A DNA stretch of 7,883 nucleotides from Collinsella sp. (GTDB lineage Bacteria > Actinomycetota > Coriobacteriia > Coriobacteriales > Coriobacteriaceae). Both the position numbers and the translations under genes were made by a program. Each line of letters begins with the position of its first letter. The stretch's first letter is position 1. The notes below the pieces were generated by a model that saw nothing but the letters and a program-made list of their open reading frames with translations, did no database searches and had not been told where the DNA came from. The stretch lies in assembly GCA_022713905.1 (NCBI GenBank), contig JAIHTM010000118.1:1-7883 (forward strand). Direction: 5' to 3'. Shown piece after piece: positions 1 to 5,146 of this stretch.

Positions 1-835
1 CGCCGATGGTCAGGCGTGTGCGTGTGGGGTTCATGTCGATGCCGAAGCTCATGACGCCGCCTGGGCGGCGGGCGTCGATGGTGGCTTCCTCCCATTGGCG
101 GCGGTCGATGGCGCGGCTGAGGGCGTGTTCGTCCCAGATGCCGAGGGCTTCGCGCCGGAAGTCGTCGCCGGTGAGGTTCTCCCACAGGTTGGCGATGGAT
201 TCGTCGCTGGTGTGGGCCGGGTAGCTGGGGTTGGCTTTCCTCCATTGTTCGCGGTCGAGGGGGTCGGCGTCGCGGTCGGCGGCGAATTCCACGTAGAGGG
301 TGCTGTGGGTGCGGCCCGCGCGCGCTTTGTCGCGTAGGCGGGTGAACGCTTCGCCGTTGTCCCTTGGGCCGGGCGGTGTGCCCATGTAGATGGTCTGGGG
401 GTTCCAGGCGCGGTTCTGGGTCGGCAGCATCGACGCCATCGCCGAGTCGGACAGGTGCTGGGCCTCGTCGATGACGAGCAGGGCGATCTTCTTGACGCCT
501 CGCATCGCGCACAGGCTTTCGAACGTGTCCTTGATGACGCTGAAGTGCTGGGCCGTCCACACGATGCGCATGCCGGGGGTTCGGGCGGCGCGGTGGATCG
601 CGACCCAGCCGATGTCGTAGGTCTTGCCGGTCTGGCGCGGGATCGACAGCACCGTGTTGCGGGCGCTCCAGAAGCCGTCGGCGCTTTTCGCGAGGATGAT
701 CCGGTTGATCTGCCGCTGCCACGGGTCGAAACGGTCGCCGGCCGCGTTGGCGAGCTTGTTGAGGCTTGGTTCGCCGCTGGTGTACAAATCGTCGGGGATG
801 ATCTGGCAGCTCGCCCCGTCAATCCTCGTGTTCAT
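1..835 (-). CDS. terL: Phage terminase large subunit, N-terminal part (runs off the left edge)
   Basis: ATP-driven motor and nuclease that packages phage DNA into the prohead. The first 278 residues are visible and the gene continues past base 1. Seen in the translation: Walker A PRQTGKT (residues 66-72), Walker B with catalytic acids LLVIDEAQ (119-126), a coupling-motif candidate YMGTPP (150-155), and the start of the RNase H-like nuclease domain at FGIDMNP (264-270, first acidic residue D267). The ATG at 835 overlaps the end of the small-subunit gene by 17 bases, as is common for terminase pairs. Oddity: Walker A and Walker B are only about 50 residues apart, against roughly 85-100 in familiar large terminases; the joint appears to lie near residues 108-113 (SLCAMRG). 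Twelve of its 17 visible serine codons are AGC, the codon read by the tRNA encoded at 1698-1796. Family call is secure; whether the protein is functional is uncertain. Confidence 0.93.
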   Translation of the reverse strand, partial: MNTRIDGASCQIIPDDLYTSGEPSLNKLANAAGDRFDPWQRQINRIILAKSADGFWSARNTVLSIPRQTGKTYDIGWVAIHRAARTPGMRIVWTAQHFSVIKDTFESLCAMRGVKKIALLVIDEAQHLSDSAMASMLPTQNRAWNPQTIYMGTPPGPRDNGEAFTRLRDKARAGRTHSTLYVEFAADRDADPLDREQWRKANPSYPAHTSDESIANLWENLTGDDFRREALGIWDEHALSRAIDRRQWEEATIDARRPGGVMSFGIDMNPTRTRLTIG

Positions 836-1109
836 CCAATCGTTCGTCCTCCGTGTCCAGGGCCTGCATGGCCGGATCGTGCCCGTTCGACGCCTTGTCG
901 ATCGCCTCGATCTCGGCGCTCATGTCCGCGAGCCGTTTCGTCAATGACGCGAGGTCGCGTGAGCTCATCGACCCTTCGTCGAGCTTTTCGGCGATCAGGT
1001 TGCGCATCGCCACCAGGAGACGGCGGCGATCCCCGGAAGCGGCGGCGTTGCTGACCCTATGGGACTTCGACGCGCTCTTCGAGCGAGGGGTCTTCGACGT
1101 TCTGGACAC
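819..1109 (-). CDS. terS: Terminase small subunit-like protein
   Basis: A 96-residue protein directly upstream of the large terminase gene, overlapping it by 17 bases. Small subunits recognise the packaging site and hand the DNA to the large subunit. The N-terminal third is basic and Ser/Lys/Arg-rich (SRTSKTPRSKSASKSHR), fitting DNA contact. The middle is a helical hairpin-like segment (RRLLVAMRNLIAEKL, then SSRDLASLTKRLADMSAEI), which matches the short helical terminase-associated proteins of actinobacterial phages. The C-terminus is acidic (DTEDERLDEHED). I chose GTG at 1109 because GGAGG sits 8 bases upstream; a TTG one codon earlier is possible but spaced less well. The call depends partly on position, since small subunits diverge strongly. 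Confidence 0.72.
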   Translation of the reverse strand: MSRTSKTPRSKSASKSHRVSNAAASGDRRRLLVAMRNLIAEKLDEGSMSSRDLASLTKRLADMSAEIEAIDKASNGHDPAMQALDTEDERLDEHED

Positions 1110-1196
1110 CAAGACGGCCTCCGTTCAAGTGTGGAAAAAAGCCCGGGGGAAAAACGGCGCTTTGCCCGTGGTCGCCCCGGCGGGGCCGGGTGGGGT

Positions 1197-1553
1197 CTAC
1201 TCCCCACCCCCGAACCAGTCCGAGCATCGGATCGGCCCGGATTGGGTTGGCTCTGTGCGCTGTGGGGCCTTGCCCTGGGCGATGAGCTGGGCGACGCGCT
1301 CGCGCGCCCATGCCAGGCTGTGCGTGCCTTTGATGGCGTTGCACCATCGGTGCGCGGGCCCGCTGTTGTCGTGCGTGAGCGTGCCGCCTCTCGCCAGGGC
1401 GATGGTCTCGTCCACGACGAAGCTGTATGGATGCGGTGCCTTGAGCTCGTAGTCGATGGTCCGATGGCAGATGTAGCAGTCGGCCCGCATGTGCCGCCAC
1501 CGCTCGCGCTCGCGCCGGCGGCGATAGCCATTGCTGTACCGCGGATTGCCCAC
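1197..1553 (-). CDS. HNH endonuclease of the packaging module
   Basis: A 118-residue HNH nuclease encoded just before the terminase genes. In many cos-type phages an HNH protein in this position works with the terminase to cut at the cos site; that role is known for relatives and inferred here. Visible features: a basic N-terminus (RRRRERERWR, 11-20), a zinc knuckle CYIC (C26, C29), the beta-turn motif FVVDETIALARGG (45-57), N63, then AHRWCN with H68 and C71. The usual Asp-His pair is Asp-Glu (D48-E49), so this is a variant of the HNH type. Start: GTG at 1553, with GGAGG 5 bases upstream (1559-1563). The open frame continues further upstream, but that extension runs through the inverted repeat at 1585-1642 and looks non-coding. 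A gap of about 85 bases separates it from the small-subunit gene. Confidence 0.88.
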   Translation of the reverse strand: MGNPRYSNGYRRRRERERWRHMRADCYICHRTIDYELKAPHPYSFVVDETIALARGGTLTHDNSGPAHRWCNAIKGTHSLAWARERVAQLIAQGKAPQRTEPTQSGPIRCSDWFGGGE

Positions 1554-1584
1554 GCACGCCTCCAATCGAACGCCTGTACGGATC

Positions 1585-1642
1585 GACAGACTGCGCTCGC
1601 CGGCGGGAAGAAGAGGAAAGAACCGCCGGCGAGGCGTCTGTC
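1585..1642. repeat. Long interrupted inverted repeat (7 + 11 bp stem, 16-base purine loop)
   Basis: Two perfect arms, CTCGCCGGCGG at 1596-1606 and CCGCCGGCGAG at 1623-1633, enclose a 16-base loop that is all purine on the plus strand (1607-1622). Outside a small internal loop (4 and 2 bases) the complementarity resumes with GACAGAC (1585-1591) against GTCTGTC (1636-1642). It lies in the non-coding gap between the tRNA-Ser and the packaging HNH gene. No T-run follows on either strand, so it is not a normal terminator. Given the neighbours it could be part of a cos or terminase-binding site, or a leader structure of the late mRNA. The structure is seen; the function is inference. Confidence 0.6.
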
Positions 1643-1697
1643 TGTGGTGGTTTCTCGGGTGCCGCATACGCCGGTTGCGCACGGTGCCGGCGGCGGC

Positions 1698-1796
1698 TGG
1701 CGGATGGTGCGGGATTCGAACCCGCGAAGCATGAGGTCGGTTGTCATGCCTGCCCGCCTAGCAAGCGGGTGCCTTCGACCGCTCGGCCAACCATCC
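1698..1796 (-). tRNA. tRNA-Ser (anticodon GCT)
   Basis: A complete class II tRNA on the minus strand with the CCA end encoded (1698-1700). Acceptor stem GGATGGT (1796-1790) pairs with ACCATCC (1708-1702), followed by discriminator G. D stem GCC/GGC. Anticodon stem CCCGC/GCGGG with loop TTGCTAG, giving anticodon GCT at 1762-1760, which reads AGC and AGT. The long variable arm typical of tRNA-Ser has GCATGA pairing with TCATGC. T stem GCGGG/CCCGC with loop TTCGAAT. All stems pair cleanly, so it should be functional. It sits between an early-region terminator and the packaging genes, all on the same strand. It may enrich the decoding of AGC, which is the main serine codon of the nearby large terminase gene (12 of 17). 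Confidence 0.97.
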
Positions 1797-1812
1797 AAGG
1801 GGATCGGATACG

Positions 1813-1844
1813 AAAAAAGCCCATCCCCGATGGGACAGGCTTTT
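1813..1844 (-). terminator. Intrinsic terminator between the regulator gene and the tRNA
   Basis: On the minus strand, CCCATC pairs with GATGGG around a GGG loop. AAAAG and CTTTT extend the stem past a bulge, and a run of six T residues follows. It lies 48 bases past the stop of the gene ending at 1893 and ahead of the tRNA-Ser, so it should end or attenuate leftward early transcription before the tRNA and packaging genes. The flanking A-run makes weaker bidirectional action possible. Confidence 0.75.
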
Positions 1845-1892
1845 CCGATACTCCGATTACACGCGACAGCGTAACACGAAACCGTCTCACGT

Positions 1893-2735
1893 TCAAACGT
1901 CGCCGACGTCGCGCTCGGCGCGATCCTGCGCACAGGCCAACAGCTCCATGATGTTCCACTCCCAATAATGCCGGTCGATGCGCCGCGTGGACGGCATCTT
2001 GCCCCGGCTGCGCCAGTTCGCCAAGTCCTTGCCCGTCACGCTCACACCCGTGTTCTCCCGCACCCATCGGGCGGCGTCGGCCTGCGTGCGCGTGATGTGC
2101 ATGAGCCCCGCGCCGCGCAGGTACTCCAACCGCACGCGCTTCAAGTCGAGCCATGCGCCGCATTCGGGGCACACCGCATACCGCGCGGAGCGGGCGGCAT
2201 AGATCGGCGTGCGTATCGGCTCGTCGTCGTCACCCTTCGTGTTCAGGCAGTCGGGGCATACGCCGACAAGACGGCGCTCGCCGGCGTGCGTGGTGGCGGT
2301 TTCGACCTTTTCCGATAGTCGGATCAGGTCGGCGTATAGGTCGCCGGCCGTGTCGAGTCGTGCGAGGTCGGGCATGTGGTGCAGCAGCAGGCGGGTGATG
2401 TCGGCCCATTGCATGAGGGTGCGGGGCCGGTCGTATCGGTCGTGGCCGATCGGTTTGACGCCGAGCATGCCGCCGGTGAGTTGCAGGTGCGTTTCCACTG
2501 CGGAGTACAGGGCTTGGGCGGCTTCGTTGACCGGCGGGGCCGCGTATGCCCTGTTGCCGTGGCGGGGCGAGCGTTCGCGGGTGGTGGCCTGCTTGTAGGC
2601 GATCTGTTGGAGGGCTGGCATGCCGGCCTTCAGGAGCCATGCGAGGCGTTTCGCCCAGTCCTTGACGCATTCCTTGCACAGGTTCGCGTCGCCGGCCGCT
2701 TTGCCGCAGGCCGCGCATGTTCGTTGTTCCATCAT
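1893..2735 (-). CDS. Phage protein with two Cys4 zinc sites and a C-terminal helix-turn-helix
   Basis: A 280-residue soluble protein with DNA-binding features. An N-terminal zinc ribbon is formed by C7-x2-C10 and C20-x2-C23. A helical middle (about 25-150) is followed by a second pair of knuckles at CPDC (160-163) and CPEC (189-192). Residues about 212-250 (ITRTQADAARWVREN, then VTGKDLANWRSRGK) look like a helix-turn-helix in which the second half is the recognition helix, followed by a Trp/Arg-rich tail. It is the last gene before the terminator, tRNA and packaging genes, the place where many phages keep their late-gene activator, so that role is a reasonable guess only. Tandem ATG codons at 2735 and 2732 share a weak purine-rich site (AAAGGGCGGGG). 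It has its own 144-base upstream gap, unlike the overlapping genes before it. Confidence 0.85.
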   Translation of the reverse strand: MMEQRTCAACGKAAGDANLCKECVKDWAKRLAWLLKAGMPALQQIAYKQATTRERSPRHGNRAYAAPPVNEAAQALYSAVETHLQLTGGMLGVKPIGHDRYDRPRTLMQWADITRLLLHHMPDLARLDTAGDLYADLIRLSEKVETATTHAGERRLVGVCPDCLNTKGDDDEPIRTPIYAARSARYAVCPECGAWLDLKRVRLEYLRGAGLMHITRTQADAARWVRENTGVSVTGKDLANWRSRGKMPSTRRIDRHYWEWNIMELLACAQDRAERDVGDV

Positions 2736-2753
2736 CCCCGCCCTTTCGCTGGT

Positions 2754-2761
2754 GCTATACT
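2754..2761 (+). promoter_or_regulatory. Extended -10 promoter candidate, plus strand
   Basis: TGCTATACT starting at 2753 fits an extended -10 (TGnTATAcT). No good -35 is seen 16-19 bases upstream, which extended -10 promoters can tolerate. It points rightward, against the main operon, directly into the two hairpins at 2780-2854. Transcription would start near 2768. Confidence 0.4.
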
Positions 2762-2767
2762 CGCTTG

Positions 2768-2860
2768 TTGGACAATGCGAGCCTCTGCCGAAAGGTGGGG
2801 GCTTTTACTTTCCCGAAGCTGTTCCCGACGTGGTGGATTGGCCGGGAACGGCTTGTTTTC
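2768..2860 (+). ncRNA. Candidate short structured RNA opposite to the operon
   Basis: Hairpin one (2780-2803) is a 10-pair stem closed by a GAAA tetraloop (2790-2793) and followed by TTT. Three of its pairs are G-U when read as plus-strand RNA but become A-C mismatches on the minus strand, so the fold favours the plus strand. Hairpin two has AAGC-T-GTTCCCG (2816-2827) pairing with CGGGAAC-G-GCTT (2843-2854), one wobble, a 15-base loop and a short T-rich tail. An extended -10 lies just upstream. It occupies the only sizeable gap in the leftward early region. I do not recognise an RNA family; hairpin one may simply be a terminator. The strand assignment comes from wobble geometry only. Confidence 0.4.
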
Positions 2861-2879
2861 AACGGTTTGCTGACTTTCC

Positions 2880-3065
2880 TTAACTTTCTCTTCTATTGTC
2901 GCCGATGCCGGCGGGTTTTTCCGGCGCGGGTGCCGGGTGGGCTTGCAGGATGATGGCCTTCACCTCGTCGACGGGGATGCGCAGGGATCGCGCGGTCTCT
3001 TCCGGCGGCACGCCCTTGCCGTGCCATTCCACGATGATCCTCCTGACGCCTTCGGTGACTCTCAC
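2880..3065 (-). CDS. Small helix-turn-helix protein
   Basis: A 61-residue protein starting at GTG 3065, which overlaps the stop of the previous gene as GTGA and has GGAGG 9 bases upstream. Residues about 20-40 (PPEETARSLRIPVDEVKAIIL) fit a helix-turn-helix of the sigma/resolvase type: a short helix, a turn at RIP and a second helix. The tail is Pro/Ala-rich and then charged, likely disordered. It may be a transcription regulator, but isolated short HTH proteins are hard to assign. It is the last gene of the long leftward operon before the gap at 2736-2879. Confidence 0.75.
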   Translation of the reverse strand: MRVTEGVRRIIVEWHGKGVPPEETARSLRIPVDEVKAIILQAHPAPAPEKPAGIGDNRRES

Positions 3066-3292
3066 GCCCGTGCCTCCTGCCGGTCGAGCTGTTCGCATGC
3101 GGAGTGCTTGGCGCACATTTGGGCGACGCGGCGCATGCACTTGCGGATCGCGCCGCCGTAGGAGAGGGCGACGACGGTGAACCGGCCGAAGCATTCCGGG
3201 TGCGTCACGTCACGGCCGGGCGTGGCGGTGCCTCGCATGATGGTGACGGGGCCTAGCTGCCAGGCGGTGTTTTTGGCGTCGATGTTGTTCAT
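3062..3292 (-). CDS. Hypothetical phage protein
   Basis: A 76-residue protein I do not recognise. ATG at 3292 has AAAGGA 6 bases upstream. The first half is mixed and beta-like (WQLGPVTIMRG, FTVVALSYGG). The second half is basic with three spaced cysteines (C53, C60 and C67: IRKCMRRVAQMCAKHSACEQ), which could bind metal or redox partners, though no known pattern is matched. A 21-base gap separates it from the WhiB-like gene, and its stop overlaps the start of the HTH gene by 4 bases, so the three are co-expressed. Confidence 0.72.
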   Translation of the reverse strand: MNNIDAKNTAWQLGPVTIMRGTATPGRDVTHPECFGRFTVVALSYGGAIRKCMRRVAQMCAKHSACEQLDRQEARA

Positions 3293-3313
3293 AAGATTTC
3301 CTTTCTTGGGTCG

Positions 3314-3520
3314 TCATTTGACCCCGTATCGGCGGCCGCCCCAGATGCCCTGCAACTGGTAGCCGTTGATCCGGTTGTGCTCGTCGGCGAACCGGCGGCA
3401 CTCGCCGATGACCGGGCATGACCGGCATATGGCGAGCGCGGCCGCCTGTTCGTATGGTTTGCCGCTGAACCAGAGTTCGGGGTCGTGGTCGCGGCATGCG
3501 GCCTGATGTCGCCAGTCCAT
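3314..3520 (-). CDS. WhiB-like iron-sulfur transcription factor
   Basis: A 68-residue WhiB-family protein. These bind a [4Fe-4S] cluster through four cysteines, contact the housekeeping sigma factor and are confined to actinobacteria and their phages. The pattern is C9-x22-C32-x2-C35-x5-C41, followed by the diagnostic turn GIWGG (58-62) and a short basic tail (RRYGVK). WRHQAACRDHDPELWF at the front is also typical. It is compact: the C-terminal DNA-binding extension of host WhiB proteins is nearly absent. Phage WhiB-like proteins are known in some cases to change host transcription; that role is possible here. ATG at 3520 is 3 bases past the stop of the previous gene, with a GAAAGGA site inside that gene's end. 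Confidence 0.95.
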   Translation of the reverse strand: MDWRHQAACRDHDPELWFSGKPYEQAAALAICRSCPVIGECRRFADEHNRINGYQLQGIWGGRRYGVK

Positions 3521-3523
3521 GGG

Positions 3524-3769
3524 TTATCGGCCGTCCTTTCGGTAGGGGTTGGCGCGTTCCACGATGGCGAGTTCGTCGAAGTGGTTCATGGCGTCGAACA
3601 CGGCCTGTTTGCCTTGTTCGTAGGCTTCGGCGAGTTCGTCGGACTGTTCGGCGTCCATGATCGAACCGGCCTGCGGCCTTGTGAAGCCCGCCGTCCTGAG
3701 CCTGCGTTCGATCTCGTAGAGGCCGATTGGTTCGCTGTCGCAGGTGAAGACGATGCTCAGGCGTTTCAT
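3524..3769 (-). CDS. Hypothetical phage protein
   Basis: An 81-residue, rather acidic protein I do not recognise. It begins with a beta-like strand (KRLSIVFTCD), then a helix (LYEIERRLRTAGF) and a longer helix rich in Glu/Ala (DELAEAYEQGKQAVFDAMNHFDELA), ending NPYRKDGR. No catalytic motif, zinc site or membrane segment is visible. Start ATG 3769 overlaps the previous stop (ATGA) and is served by AAAAGGA 8 bases upstream. Its stop is 3 bases before the WhiB-like gene, so expression of the two should be coupled. Confidence 0.78.
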   Translation of the reverse strand: MKRLSIVFTCDSEPIGLYEIERRLRTAGFTRPQAGSIMDAEQSDELAEAYEQGKQAVFDAMNHFDELAIVERANPYRKDGR

Positions 3770-3963
3770 GACAAGTCCTTTTGCAGCGCGCGACGGCCGG
3801 CCTCGGTGATGGCATAGCGTCCGTATCCGACGTCTTGCGTGTATCCGCGTTCCTCCAGGGATTGGAAGGTGCGTTTGTGGTTGCCGTCGGCGGGCTGCAT
3901 GTCGCCGTGGTTGACGAGCTGGAGCAGCACACTCTTCTGCGCGTAAGTGAGTCGTGGTCTCAT
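3766..3963 (-). CDS. Small winged-helix DNA-binding protein
   Basis: A 65-residue protein. The order is helix (TYAQKSVLLQLVNH), turn, helix (HKRTFQSLEERGYTQD), then the wing GYGRYAITEAGRRAL. This is the signature of MarR/PadR-like winged-helix domains, in which a strand-turn-strand reading 'YAITEAGR' follows the recognition helix. Compared with full MarR proteins the dimerisation helices are missing, so it is a minimal domain. Start ATG 3963 has GGAGG 6 bases upstream and forms ATGA with the preceding stop; upstream in-frame ATGs lie inside the previous gene and were not chosen. Likely a transcription regulator; its target is unknown. Confidence 0.82.
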   Translation of the reverse strand: MRPRLTYAQKSVLLQLVNHGDMQPADGNHKRTFQSLEERGYTQDVGYGRYAITEAGRRALQKDLS

Positions 3964-4205
3964 TTGACGCCTCCGCTCAGCGGGTCGATGAGCTCGCAGC
4001 TCATGGCGTCGATGCGCTCGCCGGTCTTGACGGTCAGGCACAGGCGTTTGACGTCGCCGGTCTGCCGCACCTCCTGCGTGACGGTCTGCACATCCTGTTC
4101 GCCGAGCTGCGCCTGTTCGCCGAGCCCGTAACCGACGGCGAGCGCCGCGAAGGCGATCACCGTAGCGGGCGCGATCTTGATGGCGTATGGTCTGCCGTTC
4201 CTCAT
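3960..4205 (-). CDS. Small single-pass membrane protein
   Basis: An 81-residue protein with a positively charged start (MRNGRPYAIK) and one hydrophobic span at about 11-29 (IAPATVIAFAALAVGYGLG), which would anchor it in the membrane or act as an uncleaved signal. The remaining 50 residues are polar, Gln/Glu-rich near the membrane, with cysteines at 56 and 70 that could form a disulfide if exported. No holin or spanin pattern is convincing, and the location among early genes argues against lysis. Start ATG 4205 forms ATGA with the preceding stop, with AAGGA 4 bases upstream. Function unknown. Confidence 0.8.
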   Translation of the reverse strand: MRNGRPYAIKIAPATVIAFAALAVGYGLGEQAQLGEQDVQTVTQEVRQTGDVKRLCLTVKTGERIDAMSCELIDPLSGGVK

Positions 4206-4531
4206 TGTTCCTTCTCCGTTCCGTTGATAAAACTCCATGCGCTCACAGCGACCTGCTTCCACCATTCGAGCTCGCGGTCGGCGATGCGCTTGCCGCTCTC
4301 ATACACGGTCGGGCGCTCGCCGTTGTGTTCCCAGAGGGTGAGGGCGAGTCGTTCGGTCTCGTCGTGGGTGAGGGGCGTGGCGCTTATGGATTGTTCGATG
4401 CGGATGGCGAGCGCGAGCGCATCGTTGTGGCCTTGGGTGTATCCGATCACGTAGGCCTCGGCGGGGCTGTCGTTGCCGAGTCCGGCGCTGGCGAGCGCGT
4501 TCAATGCCTGTTGGGTGATGTCGATGCTCAT
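4202..4531 (-). CDS. Hypothetical phage protein
   Basis: A 109-residue protein I do not recognise. It is mostly helical by appearance: TQQALNALASAGLG, AYVIGYTQGHNDALALAIRIEQS, DETERLALTLWEH, and RELEWWKQVAVSAWSFI, the last rich in tryptophan. No signal peptide, metal site or catalytic motif is seen. ATG 4531 forms ATGA with the previous stop and has GAAAGG upstream. A longer in-frame extension exists upstream but runs through the preceding gene. Probably a conserved early-region protein of this phage group. Confidence 0.78.
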   Translation of the reverse strand: MSIDITQQALNALASAGLGNDSPAEAYVIGYTQGHNDALALAIRIEQSISATPLTHDETERLALTLWEHNGERPTVYESGKRIADRELEWWKQVAVSAWSFINGTEKEQ

Positions 4532-4713
4532 ATGCGGGCCTTTCGGTGTTTGCGTTCGGCCTTCCATTTCGGGTGGCAGTACAGGAACGCTTTGAGCGTG
4601 CTTATCGGCTCCCAGAAGTCGCCGTCCGGTAGGTCGAGTTGCCACCATTGACCGCAGACCGGGCAACGCCATACCGGATCAGAACCCTCGGGCTTGCAAT
4701 ACTGACTACTCAC
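4528..4713 (-). CDS. Small zinc-ribbon-like protein
   Basis: A 61-residue protein with WRCPVCGQWWQ (C17-x2-C20) near the middle, C6 before it and C46 after it. The CPxCG knuckle is typical of small zinc ribbons, but the second knuckle is not a clean pair (FLYCHPKW), so the zinc site would be completed by C6, C46 or H47. The C-terminus is strongly basic (KWKAERKHRKARI), suggesting nucleic-acid contact. GTG 4713 overlaps the previous stop as GTGA and follows a GGAGGCGGGGGA site. Function is unknown beyond probable zinc and nucleic-acid binding. Confidence 0.75.
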   Translation of the reverse strand: MSSQYCKPEGSDPVWRCPVCGQWWQLDLPDGDFWEPISTLKAFLYCHPKWKAERKHRKARI

Positions 4714-4781
4714 TCCCCCGCCTCCAGTTCGCTGATGTCGGTCGGAATGCCGTATTGGTCGCAGTGGATGCGTGTGCTCAT
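4710..4781 (-). CDS. 23-residue microprotein
   Basis: A very short frame, MSTRIHCDQYGIPTDISELE plus AGE. Its ATG forms ATGA with the stop of the DUF3310 gene and its stop forms GTGA with the start of the next gene. Without it there would be a 64-base hole in an otherwise unbroken chain of 4-base overlaps, which is the main reason to believe it. A purine-rich site (GGGAAAGAGA) precedes the start. It may be a real peptide or a coupling frame that carries ribosomes to the next gene. Confidence 0.55.
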   Translation of the reverse strand: MSTRIHCDQYGIPTDISELEAGE

Positions 4782-5146
4782 TGCTTGTCTCTTTCCCGTT
4801 TGATGAGTTCGTCGATGAGGGCGAGGGCGGAGTCGGGGTAGCCTTGCTTGAGTTTTGCCCATGTTCTGGCTTCGACGCCGACGGTGTGGGCGACGAGTGC
4901 CGTGAGGATGTCGTACTGTTGGCGCGTCCACGCGATCTTTTCGCCGTAGTCGATGACTCGGCATAGGTACCATCGGGCTTTTTCGAGGTCTTCCAAGGGC
5001 CGGCCCTTGCTGTGGTAGCGCCACAGGTACTTGCAGCAGTTCCCAAGGCAGAAGGTGGTGTCGGCGGTCAGGTCGATGCATTCCATGCCGGGGTGTGAGT
5101 CGGTGTAATGCTTCGGGCTGTTGACGGGGTCGTTGATCCAGCTCAT
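4778..5146 (-). CDS. DUF3310 family phage protein
   Basis: A 122-residue protein. Residues 6-65 match the DUF3310 pattern known from many phages: DPVNSPKHYTD, then a helix with FCLGNCCKYLWRYHSKGR and LEDLEKARWYLCRVID. The Asn-Cys-Lys-Tyr and Trp-Arg-Tyr motif plus 'K.....DL.KA.WYL' are the hallmarks. Family members are sometimes labelled nucleotide kinase, but no P-loop is present here, so I would not assign that activity. A C-terminal helical region follows (DILTALVAHTVGVEARTW). ATG 5146 forms ATGA with the exonuclease stop and has AAGGAG upstream. It sits in the replication and nucleotide-processing part of the operon. Confidence 0.9.
   Translation of the reverse strand: MSWINDPVNSPKHYTDSHPGMECIDLTADTTFCLGNCCKYLWRYHSKGRPLEDLEKARWYLCRVIDYGEKIAWTRQQYDILTALVAHTVGVEARTWAKLKQGYPDSALALIDELIKRERDKQ

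Noticed and set aside
49..822. Open frame of 257 codons on the minus strand
   Set aside because: It is Ser/Thr/Pro/Arg-rich low-complexity sequence, out of frame with the terminase large subunit, whose motifs lie in another frame over the same bases.
1113..1196. GC-rich gap with a GCCCC/GGGGC mini hairpin (1174-1186) and a T6 run on the minus strand
   Set aside because: The hairpin is short and more than 30 bases from the T-run, so it is not a convincing terminator; it could belong to a packaging site, but nothing specific supports that.
1698..1796. tRNA-Ser as the host attachment site of the prophage
   Set aside because: Phage genes lie on both sides and no integrase or repeated tRNA 3' end is visible in the window; a phage-carried tRNA is simpler.
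1059..1874. Plus-strand open frame of 271 codons
   Set aside because: Antisense to the HNH gene and to the tRNA-Ser; composition typical of antisense frames in GC-rich DNA, with no ribosome site.
995..1933. Minus-strand open frame of 312 codons
   Set aside because: It runs through the tRNA, the terminator, the inverted repeat and the HNH gene in a different frame and has an Arg/Ser/Pro-biased composition; a GC-rich shadow.
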